From positions 1 through 64,000 of the forward strand of contig CANLAQ010000001.1 in assembly GCA_947488235.1 (NCBI GenBank): DNA of 64,000 bases, read 5' to 3'. A model generated the notes under the pieces. The model ran no database searches and was not told where the DNA came from. It saw only the letters and a list, made by a program, of their open reading frames with translations. The translations under genes were made by a program, and so were the position numbers. Within the stretch, counting starts at the first letter, position 1. Each line of letters opens with the position of its first letter. Of this stretch, positions 28,122-36,063 are shown one piece after another. The stretch is from Flavobacteriales bacterium. GTDB taxonomy: Bacteria; Bacteroidota; Bacteroidia; Flavobacteriales_D; Crocinitomicaceae.

Positions 28122-29450
28122 TTATTTTTCAAATACTTGATAGCCCCAAGGTGCTAATGTTACTTTACATCCATTTTTAAATCGAGTAGATTTGTCCGTA
28201 AAAATATTGTGATATTTCCCTGGAACAGAGGCGCCATTCAATACTATTTCTTGATCAGCATTGGATAAATTTAAAATACAAAGAACCTTATCACCATTCT
28301 TTTCACGAGTAAAGGCACAATAAGACCCTTTTTTTACATCTGAAACCCAAACGACTTCACCACCATTTAATCCATTCCACAAAGCCTCATTGTGATGATG
28401 AAGTTGAAGTAAATCAGTATAAAAATCCACTAAATCCATTTTCAACCAAGAGATTGAATCTTTTTCAAAAAACAGCAATCTTCTATCCAATGAAGTTTCT
28501 TGTCCATTATAGACTAAAGGAATTCCTTGAATCGTAGCCGCAAGGACAGCTAAAGCAAATCGTGCATCTCCCATGCGTTCCATTTCTGTACCATTCCATG
28601 AATTTTCATCATGATTAGAAGTGAAGTGCATTCGATAAGCATTTGCAGGATATTTCTTTTCATTATTGAGATACGATTGAATATCAATTGCATTTTTCTT
28701 TCCTTTTGCAATATCATTCATTATGTGATGAAATTCCCATCCATAAGTCATATCAAAATTATCGTGAATATCAGCCCCTTCCGCTTCAGCAAGCATAAAA
28801 ACAGGCTTTATTTTCATTAATTCAGTTCTCGCTTGTTTCCAAAAATCAGCAGGAACCCAACCCGCTACATCACAACGATATCCATCAATATCTGCAGTAT
28901 TTATCCAATATTTCATGGCATCAATCATCGCTAAGCGCATGTCTTGATTGTCATAATTCAAATCTGCGACATCCCACCAATCCGTTCCAATGGTAGGTTG
29001 TAAATTTCCCGTTGAATCTAAAGTATACCAATCTTTATGACCTTGATCCACCCATACATTATCGGGTGAAGTATGATTGGCTACCCAATCTACAATCACC
29101 TTCATACCGAGAGCATGCGCAGATTTCACCAAGTTTTTAAAATCTAATTCCGTGCCATATTCAGGATTTATGGCTTTATAATCCTTAACGGCGTAGTAAC
29201 TACCTAAGGATCCCTTTCTATTTAAATTTCCAATAGGATTTATGGGCATTATCCAAAGAATATCTACTCCCATTTCCTTTAATCGAGGTAAATGTTTTTG
29301 AAAAGCAATAAAAGTTCCTTCAGGAGTAAACTGACGCATATTTACTTCATAAATAGTGGCATTATGCGCCCAATCGGGAGCATTAAACTGTGCCTGTGAA
29401 GAAAAAAATGTACTTAAGAATAGTACTGTTAAGAAGAAATAACTTTTCAT
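28122..29450 (-). CDS. Periplasmic alpha-amylase-family glycosidase (GH13)
   Basis: 442 aa. Signal peptide ends near SQAQ (21). Catalytic residues: Asp194 (YRCDVAG), Glu222 (LAEAEG) and Asp281 (SNHDEN). WAHNATIYEVNMRQFTPEG near the start is typical of GH13 enzymes acting on short maltodextrins. There is no T9SS domain, so it most likely works in the periplasm, trimming maltodextrins to maltose for the MFS transporter. It starts 7 bp after the kinase gene. Confidence 0.92.
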   Translation of the reverse strand: MKSYFFLTVLFLSTFFSSQAQFNAPDWAHNATIYEVNMRQFTPEGTFIAFQKHLPRLKEMGVDILWIMPINPIGNLNRKGSLGSYYAVKDYKAINPEYGTELDFKNLVKSAHALGMKVIVDWVANHTSPDNVWVDQGHKDWYTLDSTGNLQPTIGTDWWDVADLNYDNQDMRLAMIDAMKYWINTADIDGYRCDVAGWVPADFWKQARTELMKIKPVFMLAEAEGADIHDNFDMTYGWEFHHIMNDIAKGKKNAIDIQSYLNNEKKYPANAYRMHFTSNHDENSWNGTEMERMGDARFALAVLAATIQGIPLVYNGQETSLDRRLLFFEKDSISWLKMDLVDFYTDLLQLHHHNEALWNGLNGGEVVWVSDVKKGSYCAFTREKNGDKVLCILNLSNADQEIVLNGASVPGKYHNIFTDKSTRFKNGCKVTLAPWGYQVFEK

Positions 29451-29456
29451 AGCTAA

Positions 29457-30320
29457 TTAATTTAATTCCTTTTTTATCAAATAATTAATGTGATAATCAA
29501 CCAGTCCTTGAACAGGGCTTTTGATAACATGACCAATACGAATAGACAAAGAATCAGCAGCACGCTGAAGTTCATTTCTAAAAATACCCGCGATGCTTCC
29601 AACAAAATTTACTTCAACCTCTTTGAAATTAGGGTAACAGCAAACATGTACTTCCATGAAATGCTTTAGACCTGCTTCCACCATTTTTTGAAAGATGGCT
29701 TGATCTGCATGCTTAGAAATAAATGGCATAAAAGACGCGATATAAACATTCGCATTGGGTTCTTGATACACGCGACTTATGATATTACTTTTTGTAACGC
29801 CATAAGTTTCTTCTAAATCCAAAGCTAATTCAGGACTAAGTTGGTGGTATAAGTATGCAGCGAGTAATTTTTTACCAAAATAACTACCACTACCTTCATC
29901 ACCTAAAATATATCCTAATGCTGGAATAACTTCTGACACCGCTTCACCATCAAAATAACAAGAATTGGAACCTGTCCCTAGAATACATGAAATCGCAGGA
30001 CTTCCCGAGTAAGTAGCATACGCACAAGCCAAAAGATCGTGATCAACTAAAATTTCAGCCAGAGGGAAAATCTTTTTTAGACCTTCCAAAACCACATTGT
30101 TTAAATCAGTACTAGAACAACCTGCACCATAAAAATAAATACGCGTAATATCATTTGAAACAGTAATAATATCTGAATTTTTTCTAAGTTCAGTCTCAAT
30201 AAATTCAGAGGAGTGAAAATATGGGTTAAAGCCCATTGTAGAATAAAAAGTTTGGTTATTTTTGTCGTCTAATAAGACCCAATCGCTCTTTGTGGAGCCA
30301 CTTTCAACTATGAAAATCAT
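29457..30320 (-). CDS. BadF/BadG-type sugar kinase (N-acetylglucosamine kinase-like)
   Basis: 287 aa of the BadF/BadG/BcrA/BcrD ATPase family (ASKHA fold). MIFIVESGSTKSDWVLLDD is the phosphate-1 loop, CILGTGSNSC phosphate 2 and LGDEGSGSYFGKKLL the signature segment. Relatives are annotated as N-acetylglucosamine or glucosamine kinases. As first gene of the maltodextrin operon it could phosphorylate the free glucose left by maltose phosphorylase, which is an inference from context. ATG 30320 faces the Nudix regulator across a 72-bp divergent promoter. Confidence 0.85.
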   Translation of the reverse strand: MIFIVESGSTKSDWVLLDDKNNQTFYSTMGFNPYFHSSEFIETELRKNSDIITVSNDITRIYFYGAGCSSTDLNNVVLEGLKKIFPLAEILVDHDLLACAYATYSGSPAISCILGTGSNSCYFDGEAVSEVIPALGYILGDEGSGSYFGKKLLAAYLYHQLSPELALDLEETYGVTKSNIISRVYQEPNANVYIASFMPFISKHADQAIFQKMVEAGLKHFMEVHVCCYPNFKEVEVNFVGSIAGIFRNELQRAADSLSIRIGHVIKSPVQGLVDYHINYLIKKELN

Positions 30321-30366
30321 ATACTTAATTAAATTTAATCCTTACTTTGTGTCATTTTAACACTTT

Positions 30367-30374
30367 CAAATATA
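30367..30374 (-). promoter_or_regulatory. -7 box for the maltodextrin operon
   Basis: On the minus strand TATATTTG matches TAnnTTTG, giving a leader of about 40 nt to the kinase ATG. Next to it AGATATTTG repeats the TATTTG core. The 72-bp interval is also where the divergent regulator would bind. Confidence 0.4.
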
Positions 30375-30392
30375 CAAATATCTATAATAGCC

Positions 30393-31142
30393 GTGGAAAA
30401 AGTTGATAAAATATTTCAAAACAAAGAACTCAATCCGAATGTGTCGGTTGATTGTGTAATTTTTGGATTTGACTTTGAAAAGCTAAATGTATTATTAATT
30501 GATAGAGGTTCAAATGTAGGTCCACGCTTAGCTTTACCTGGAAATTTAATTTACAATTCGGAAAATTTAAATCAAGCTGGAAGTCGTGTATTGGATGAAT
30601 TAACAGGCTTGAAAAATATTTATTTAGAGCAAGTCGGTGCCTTTGGTGATCCAGACCGAATAAATAACAAGTCTGACCAAGAATGGTTAAAAAGCATACG
30701 AGCTGAACCTACTGCTCGAGTAATCACGGTTGCCTATTTTTCACTAGTAAAAATGGCTGATTATTTACCCCAAGCATCTTCCTTTGCTAAGACTGCTGAA
30801 TGGGTATCTGTCAATGAAATTACTGAATTAGCCTTTGACCATATTGATATATTAAATGCAGCAAAAGGCAAGTTAAAAGAGAAAATAAAGACACAACCTA
30901 TAGGTTTTAATTTATTGCCGGAAAAATTCACATTAAGTCAATTGCACCGACTTTACGAATCCATTTTAGAAAAACCTTTAGACAAAAGAAATTTCAGAAG
31001 AAAGATTCAAAAATTAGATATAGTCACTTCCATCAAAGAAAAGCAAAGAGGAGTGCCACATAAACCTTCACAGCTTTTCATTTTTAATCAAGAGAAATAT
31101 CAATTACTTACAGAAACGGGATTTGATAATTTCGGATTTTAA
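30393..31142 (+). CDS. Nudix-domain transcriptional regulator (AraR/NrtR type)
   Basis: 249 aa. Residues about 15-150 form a Nudix fold, and about 165-245 a winged helix (FTLSQLHRLYESILEKPLDKRNFRRKI). The Nudix box is degenerate: GNLIYNSENLNQAGSRVLDELTG lacks the REUxEE glutamates and has one extra residue, so it should bind a ligand rather than hydrolyse one. Such proteins control sugar or NAD genes. Being divergent from the maltodextrin operon, it is the likely local regulator, with a sugar or sugar phosphate as signal (inferred). The start is GTG at 30393. Confidence 0.83.
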   Translation: MEKVDKIFQNKELNPNVSVDCVIFGFDFEKLNVLLIDRGSNVGPRLALPGNLIYNSENLNQAGSRVLDELTGLKNIYLEQVGAFGDPDRINNKSDQEWLKSIRAEPTARVITVAYFSLVKMADYLPQASSFAKTAEWVSVNEITELAFDHIDILNAAKGKLKEKIKTQPIGFNLLPEKFTLSQLHRLYESILEKPLDKRNFRRKIQKLDIVTSIKEKQRGVPHKPSQLFIFNQEKYQLLTETGFDNFGF

Positions 31143-31181
31143 ATAGTATTACAATTTAATATTCACTCAAAAGGTATAAAT

Positions 31182-31214
31182 AATAAAGCAATCTTATATT
31201 ATTATAGCTTTATT
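31182..31214 (+). other. Hairpin after the Nudix regulator gene
   Basis: AATAAAGC and GCTTTATT form a perfect 8-bp stem around a 17-base AT-rich loop, 40 bp after the stop. No T run follows, so it is a weak terminator candidate. Confidence 0.3.
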
Positions 31215-31236
31215 GTCATAAACTCATTTATTCTTA

Positions 31237-31244
31237 TATTTTTG
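31237..31244 (+). promoter_or_regulatory. -7 box for the sigma factor cassette
   Basis: TATTTTTG matches TAnnTTTG and predicts a start of transcription near 31250 and a leader of about 68 nt to the TTG start at 31318. Confidence 0.45.
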
Positions 31245-31250
31245 TATTGC

Positions 31251-31271
31251 CTAAATAAAAAAATTATTTAG
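31251..31271. promoter_or_regulatory. Perfect palindrome at the predicted +1 of the sigma cassette
   Basis: CTAAATAA and TTATTTAG are exact inverted repeats around AAAAA, directly downstream of the -7 box. It could be an operator or a 5'-end hairpin stabilising the message. At this AT content a chance occurrence is possible. Confidence 0.35.
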
Positions 31272-31317
31272 TGTAACTTTTCAAGTGAGGAGATTGTTTT
31301 AACTGTAATTCTAGGTT

Positions 31318-31806
31318 TTGAAAAAAAATGAATACAATGTCGTAGTGGATTTACACAGCAGAAATTTATTCCGTTTCGCTGTGAACTTCTTACGCAACGA
31401 GGCAGATGCCGAGGACATTGTACAAGATGTTTTTGAAAAACTTTGGTTAAACAGAGAAAAAGTGGAATTGGAAAAAGCAAAAAGCTGGTTATTTACTTGT
31501 GCAAACAATGCAATGTTGAACTTCATCAAGAAGCGCTCCCGTATTGATTACAGATGCGCATCAAGTTTACCAGAAAACGGCAGCTCATTTACTCATGCTT
31601 TCGAATCAAAGCAAGTAATAGACAGAGCGGTAAGTATTTTACCTCCAATCCAAAAAAGCATTATTTTATTAAGAGATTTGGAAGGCTATGCCTACAATGA
31701 AATTGGAGCCATGCTTCAATTGTCAGAATCTCAAGTAAAAGTGTATCTGTTTAGGGCCAGGATGAAAATTAAAAAGCAGTTAAAAGGATCAAGACAACTC
31801 GCGTGA
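31318..31806 (+). CDS. ECF-type sigma-70 factor
   Basis: 162 aa. Region 2 reads DLHSRNLFRFAVNFLRNEADAEDIVQDVFEKLW, and region 4 includes LPPIQKSIILLRDLEGYAYNEIGAMLQLSESQVKVYLFRARMK; there is no region 3, as in ECF factors. The only usable start is TTG at 31318, because TAG lies six bases upstream in frame; the nearby ATG at 31328 is out of frame. TTG next to an A8 run suggests low translation. The stop overlaps the next gene (4 bp), which encodes its probable anti-sigma partner, and a PorP/SprF gene follows. Confidence 0.9.
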   Translation: MKKNEYNVVVDLHSRNLFRFAVNFLRNEADAEDIVQDVFEKLWLNREKVELEKAKSWLFTCANNAMLNFIKKRSRIDYRCASSLPENGSSFTHAFESKQVIDRAVSILPPIQKSIILLRDLEGYAYNEIGAMLQLSESQVKVYLFRARMKIKKQLKGSRQLA

Positions 31807-33446
31807 TAGCTCCCAATAAAGAAAATATCGACCGTTGGTTATTTGATTGGAAAGAAGGAAACTTAAGTCCAAAGCAAGAATATATGCTTGAAGATTTTTT
31901 GTTACTTCACCCTGAATTGGAGTTGGACGCAGATGCTTGGGATCAAGTTCAAGTAAGTTCAATTTTACATGCTGACTTTAATCCATCTACTTTATACAAA
32001 AAGAAAAAAAGATTCGCGGCTTATTATTGGTATTCAGGTGCTTTGGCATTAATAGTAGTCACCTTTGGATTGTTTATGTTCTCTGATCAATCTAATAGCG
32101 GAAATAAATCTTCCAAATTAATTTCTCCAATTAATAAGAGTGTAAATTCAACTAAAGCAACAAAAACATTTCAAGGAAATAACATTAGCATTTATACTAA
32201 TTCCAACCTTTTAGGCGCATCTTCGTACGCGACAACAGTAAATGGAAATAATTTAGTGTTAGACAGAAGCAAATTAGACTTACGAATCAAAGAATCCTTA
32301 ATGAATTCAATTGAAAATGTATCCTCTACTCCTACCGAGAAGTTTGCAAATGATCTATTCTTGCAACCGTTGAACATTGTTAATTACTTGAAGTCAACTG
32401 AAATTTTCACACCATTATCTTCAATTGAATCACTGGACAATGAAACCGAAAACATAAAAGAAAATAAAAAGTTGAATCTCCCTTCTATTCATCTATCCCA
32501 AAATTCTTCATTGTCCAAATGGTTATCAAAGGATATTAGCAATACAGACCGAAAAGAAAGGTTATACATCGTTCCTGAAAAATCCAATATCGATTTAAAT
32601 AGTTCGTTTGTAGGATCACTATCTCAGTTCAAGTTTCAATCCATGTCTAGCATTCGTTATTTAAATTCAACAGGGCAACAAAAAATTAATCAACAGATTT
32701 CTTTTGACTCCTATTCAAGATCGTCCAAGGCAGGATTTGGTTTGGTTAGTAATTACAGTCATTTCGGAAATGGAGTGATTCAAGATTTCAACACAAGTGT
32801 AATTTTCTCTCCTAAAATTGCAATCAATAGATTCATCACTATTGCCCCATCTGTTAAATACACCATGGGGAAAAAGAAATTAGACAATCAAAAAATTATT
32901 AATAATTCACTAGTTGAATTCGAAACCAATCGAGTAGATACTTTTTCTTATGATATGAATAGCTCCATTGGTAAAAATTTATGGTACAGAGATTTAAGCT
33001 CAGGACTCGTTATTAATGCTGGACCAATATATATTGGAGCTCAAGTCAATAACATTTTAAAGCATCAAGACAATATTTACACCAACGACTACAGTAATAT
33101 TAATAGAGCTGACCGAAGCTATTCTCTAATAGCGGGAACAGACTTTGTTTCTAAAAATCAAAAATTTGCTGCCTCACCTTATCTATACTATGAGAAAGGA
33201 AAAAACAGAGAAATAATTAATTATGGTTTAAACATTCAGGTGAAGTCCTTTACAATTGGTGGATCTTATCAACAAAATGGTGCGATGAGTGCCATGATCG
33301 GATTACACACGAATCGCTTATCCCTACTAGGACAAAGTACTTATACTACCAGTTCATTTAACAATCAGAAAAATTTTATTCACCAATTAACACTTAGAAT
33401 TAATTCTAATATTAGCAGAAAAGCAAGACGTTATTTATATTTGTAA
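31803..33446 (+). CDS. Anti-sigma-like membrane protein with PorP/SprF-like C-terminal barrel
   Basis: 547 aa. Residues 1-68 (NIDRWLFDWKEGNLSPKQEYMLEDFLLLHPEL) resemble the short N-terminal domain of Bacteroidota anti-sigma factors. KKKKRF precedes one transmembrane helix (about 73-94). A 200-residue Ser/Asn-rich stretch then leads to about 240 residues of amphipathic strands (SKAGFGLVSNYSHFGNGVIQD ... AINRFITIAPSVKYTMG ... FTIGGSYQQNGAMSAMIGL), which look like the PorP/SprF barrel. If so, a single chain reaches from the cytoplasm through both membranes. It is translationally coupled to the sigma factor and followed 2 bp later by PorP/SprF. The barrel assignment is by pattern only. Confidence 0.7.
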   Translation: MIAPNKENIDRWLFDWKEGNLSPKQEYMLEDFLLLHPELELDADAWDQVQVSSILHADFNPSTLYKKKKRFAAYYWYSGALALIVVTFGLFMFSDQSNSGNKSSKLISPINKSVNSTKATKTFQGNNISIYTNSNLLGASSYATTVNGNNLVLDRSKLDLRIKESLMNSIENVSSTPTEKFANDLFLQPLNIVNYLKSTEIFTPLSSIESLDNETENIKENKKLNLPSIHLSQNSSLSKWLSKDISNTDRKERLYIVPEKSNIDLNSSFVGSLSQFKFQSMSSIRYLNSTGQQKINQQISFDSYSRSSKAGFGLVSNYSHFGNGVIQDFNTSVIFSPKIAINRFITIAPSVKYTMGKKKLDNQKIINNSLVEFETNRVDTFSYDMNSSIGKNLWYRDLSSGLVINAGPIYIGAQVNNILKHQDNIYTNDYSNINRADRSYSLIAGTDFVSKNQKFAASPYLYYEKGKNREIINYGLNIQVKSFTIGGSYQQNGAMSAMIGLHTNRLSLLGQSTYTTSSFNNQKNFIHQLTLRINSNISRKARRYLYL

Positions 33447-33448
33447 TT

Positions 33449-34414
33449 ATGAAAATTAAAAATGCACTAGTTTCTTTAGGAATTTTATTGAGTACGCAGG
33501 TTTTTGCGCAAGACCCAACATTCACTCAATTCTATTCCAATCCAATCTATTTAAACCCTGCTCTAGCGGGCTCAATAGGTTGTCCTCGTGTCGCTATGAA
33601 CTATAGAAATGAATGGCCACAATTGACTGGTAACTATGTTACTTACAGCATGGCTTATGATTCTTATGTAAAGAGCATTTCAGGAGGTTTAGGTCTTATT
33701 GCTACCCATGATGTTCAAGCAAGGGGAACTATTTCTACAACCATGGTTGGGGGAATCTATTCTTATAATCTAAAAGTTAATAGAAAATTCTCCATTATGT
33801 TTGGCGCAAGAGCTGCTTACTATCAAAAATATTTAGACTGGAGCAAATTAACCTTCGGAGACATGATTGATCCTCGTCGCGGGTTTATCTACCAAACTGG
33901 AGATGTACCAAGAGGAACAGGAAGAAGAGGTTTCTTTGATGCTTCTGCAGGAATGGTTGCTTACACTAAAAATTTCTATGCAGGTTTAGCAGTACACCAT
34001 TTGAACAGACCTGATGAATCTATGATTTTAGGTCAATCAAGATTACCTATGCGTTTTACTGCTCATGCTGGTGCCAATATCAAGATTGGTAATAAAGGAA
34101 GATACTCTAATAATACTTCTTTGATGCCTAACATTATTTATCAATATCAAAATGGTTTCCAAGAATTAAGTATTGGAACTTACCTAAAATATGAAAACTT
34201 TACAGTTGGTGCTTGGTACAGAAACAAAGATGCCTTTATTTTAAGTTTTGGTGTAAATACAGACAACTTTAGAGTTGGATATAGCTACGACATTACAGTT
34301 TCTAAATTAGGTCAAGGTGTTTCTGGAGGTTCTCATGAAGTATCCTTAGGATTCAATCTTAAATGCAAGAAGAAACCAAGAGACTTTAGAAAAATATCTT
34401 GTCCATCTTTCTAA
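33449..34414 (+). CDS. PorP/SprF family type IX secretion membrane protein
   Basis: 321 aa. Signal peptide ends at VFAQ (about 20), then the family hallmark DPTFTQFYSNPIYLNPALAGS and MNYRNEWPQL. The remaining beta strands end near SHEVSLGFNLKCKKK. PorP/SprF proteins are outer-membrane components paired with T9SS substrates, often gliding adhesins; many genomes carry several. Here no adhesin is adjacent; instead it follows a sigma factor and an anti-sigma/barrel protein. The stop overlaps the convergent amidohydrolase stop by 4 bp. Confidence 0.93.
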   Translation: MKIKNALVSLGILLSTQVFAQDPTFTQFYSNPIYLNPALAGSIGCPRVAMNYRNEWPQLTGNYVTYSMAYDSYVKSISGGLGLIATHDVQARGTISTTMVGGIYSYNLKVNRKFSIMFGARAAYYQKYLDWSKLTFGDMIDPRRGFIYQTGDVPRGTGRRGFFDASAGMVAYTKNFYAGLAVHHLNRPDESMILGQSRLPMRFTAHAGANIKIGNKGRYSNNTSLMPNIIYQYQNGFQELSIGTYLKYENFTVGAWYRNKDAFILSFGVNTDNFRVGYSYDITVSKLGQGVSGGSHEVSLGFNLKCKKKPRDFRKISCPSF

Positions 34415-36054
34415 TAAGATAACTCTTCGCCGCTGTAAACTTTTTTTCCTTTGATAAAGGTAAAGAAAGAAAAATTGTCGGAAAATTCACTTTGTTCAAC
34501 CAGAGGTTTTTTAAGCACTACAAAAGTTGCTTCCTTACCTATTTCGATACTTCCTCGTTTATTTTCATCAAAAGCTGCGAAACACGGCCATATCGTCATT
34601 CCTTTTAAAGATTGTTCGAAACTAAGTGATTGATTGATCTCAAAACCATTCATTGGAAGATTGTCCTTCCCTTTTCTTTGATTTGCTGCAAACAAGGTTA
34701 AGAATGGATTTAAAGAGGCAATAGGAAAATCAGTACCGAGTGCCAGCATGCCAAATTGTTCTAGAAGACTTCTGTAGGCGTATGCTCCATTGAGTCTTTT
34801 TTTACCCAATCTTTTTTCAGCCCATTTAGAATCATCAATTGCATGAATCGGTTGAACCGATGGAAAAATTGCATATTGTGAAAACAATAAGAAATCTTTT
34901 GGATCAATTACTTGAGCGTGTTCAATTCTCCAACGGTGATCTTTTTTGCCCTCATATACATTTTTATATAAGTTCAATACCAAAGCATTGGCTGAATCGC
35001 CTATACAATGTGCATTTAATTGATAATTCAGTTGAATACATAAACTTGATAAATCTTGCATTTCCTTTAAGGAACTGATCTGAACTCCTCTATGATTCAA
35101 TTGATCTTCATAGTCATGCTTCAGAAGTGCGCCTCTAGAACCTAAAGCTCCATCAACAAACATCTTAAAACTTCGAATGGTTAAATTTTTATGATGATAT
35201 ATTCCGTGTTTGACTGCGAAGTCTCTGTTATTTTTAGCATCTAATAACATGGCATAAACATTCAATTTTAGAGATTCTTGATCCACTAAATCTTGCAGTA
35301 CTTTTATTTCGTCATAAGAAATTCCAGCTTCATGAACCCCAGTAACGCCATAAGCTAGCAACTCTTCTTGAATTTCTAAAATGGCTTTTTTAATTTCATT
35401 TGGATTATTTTTTGGTAAATACGGATCCACCAAATTCATCGCATTATCAATTAAAATACCCGAGGGAATGTCATTTTCATAAACTATCTTCCCGCCATCA
35501 ATTGTTGTAGGTAGGTTTTTTATTTTTTTTAATAAACAATCATTCACTAAAGCGGCATGTCCATCTACTCGATACAAGCAAACAGGTGTTGATGGAAAAA
35601 GAGCATTTAATTTTTTGTTATTAGGCAAATCATTTTCACCCCAGAGTGATTGATCCCATCCTGCGCCGACAATAAACTTCTTATTTCCATTTTCTTGATA
35701 TTTTTCAGCTCTAACTAAAAGTTCCTCATAGGATTTGCAAGAATTTAGATCAAGTCTCAATTTTTGCTTTGCGTAATACAACATATGACCATGTGCATCG
35801 GTGATACCTGGCAAAACATCTTTTCCAGCACAATCTATAAATTCATCTGCTTGATATTTATTCATGATCTGTCTATCGGGACCGGTCTCTATAATTTTAC
35901 CATTTTTTATGGCCATAGCCTGAACGATATGGTTTCCATCGTCTAAACAATGAATTCTGGCATTATGCAGCACTAAATCAACCTTTTTGCCTTTCATACA
36001 AGAAGGTAATAGCACAAGAGAAAATAAAATAAATGTAATTGCGAAAAATTTCAT
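34411..36054 (-). CDS. Amidohydrolase-family lipoprotein (YtcJ-like)
   Basis: 547 aa. Lipoprotein signal peptide with lipobox LPSC (Cys19). The metal-dependent amidohydrolase fold shows GKDVLPGITDAHGHMLYY (first His pair), then KMFVDGALGSRGALL, RIEHAQVID and ALGTDFPIAS with the later ligands. The substrate is unknown; relatives act on formamides or other amides. It lies 9 bp downstream of the TamL-like gene, so both may share a transcript, though no functional link is obvious. Confidence 0.85.
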   Translation of the reverse strand: MKFFAITFILFSLVLLPSCMKGKKVDLVLHNARIHCLDDGNHIVQAMAIKNGKIIETGPDRQIMNKYQADEFIDCAGKDVLPGITDAHGHMLYYAKQKLRLDLNSCKSYEELLVRAEKYQENGNKKFIVGAGWDQSLWGENDLPNNKKLNALFPSTPVCLYRVDGHAALVNDCLLKKIKNLPTTIDGGKIVYENDIPSGILIDNAMNLVDPYLPKNNPNEIKKAILEIQEELLAYGVTGVHEAGISYDEIKVLQDLVDQESLKLNVYAMLLDAKNNRDFAVKHGIYHHKNLTIRSFKMFVDGALGSRGALLKHDYEDQLNHRGVQISSLKEMQDLSSLCIQLNYQLNAHCIGDSANALVLNLYKNVYEGKKDHRWRIEHAQVIDPKDFLLFSQYAIFPSVQPIHAIDDSKWAEKRLGKKRLNGAYAYRSLLEQFGMLALGTDFPIASLNPFLTLFAANQRKGKDNLPMNGFEINQSLSFEQSLKGMTIWPCFAAFDENKRGSIEIGKEATFVVLKKPLVEQSEFSDNFSFFTFIKGKKVYSGEELSY

Positions 36055-36063
36055 GAGAAAAAT

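Noticed and set aside
34411..34414. Overlap of the PorP and amidohydrolase stops as a regulatory antisense site
   Set aside because: A 4-bp convergent overlap is common in compact genomes and no hairpin is present.
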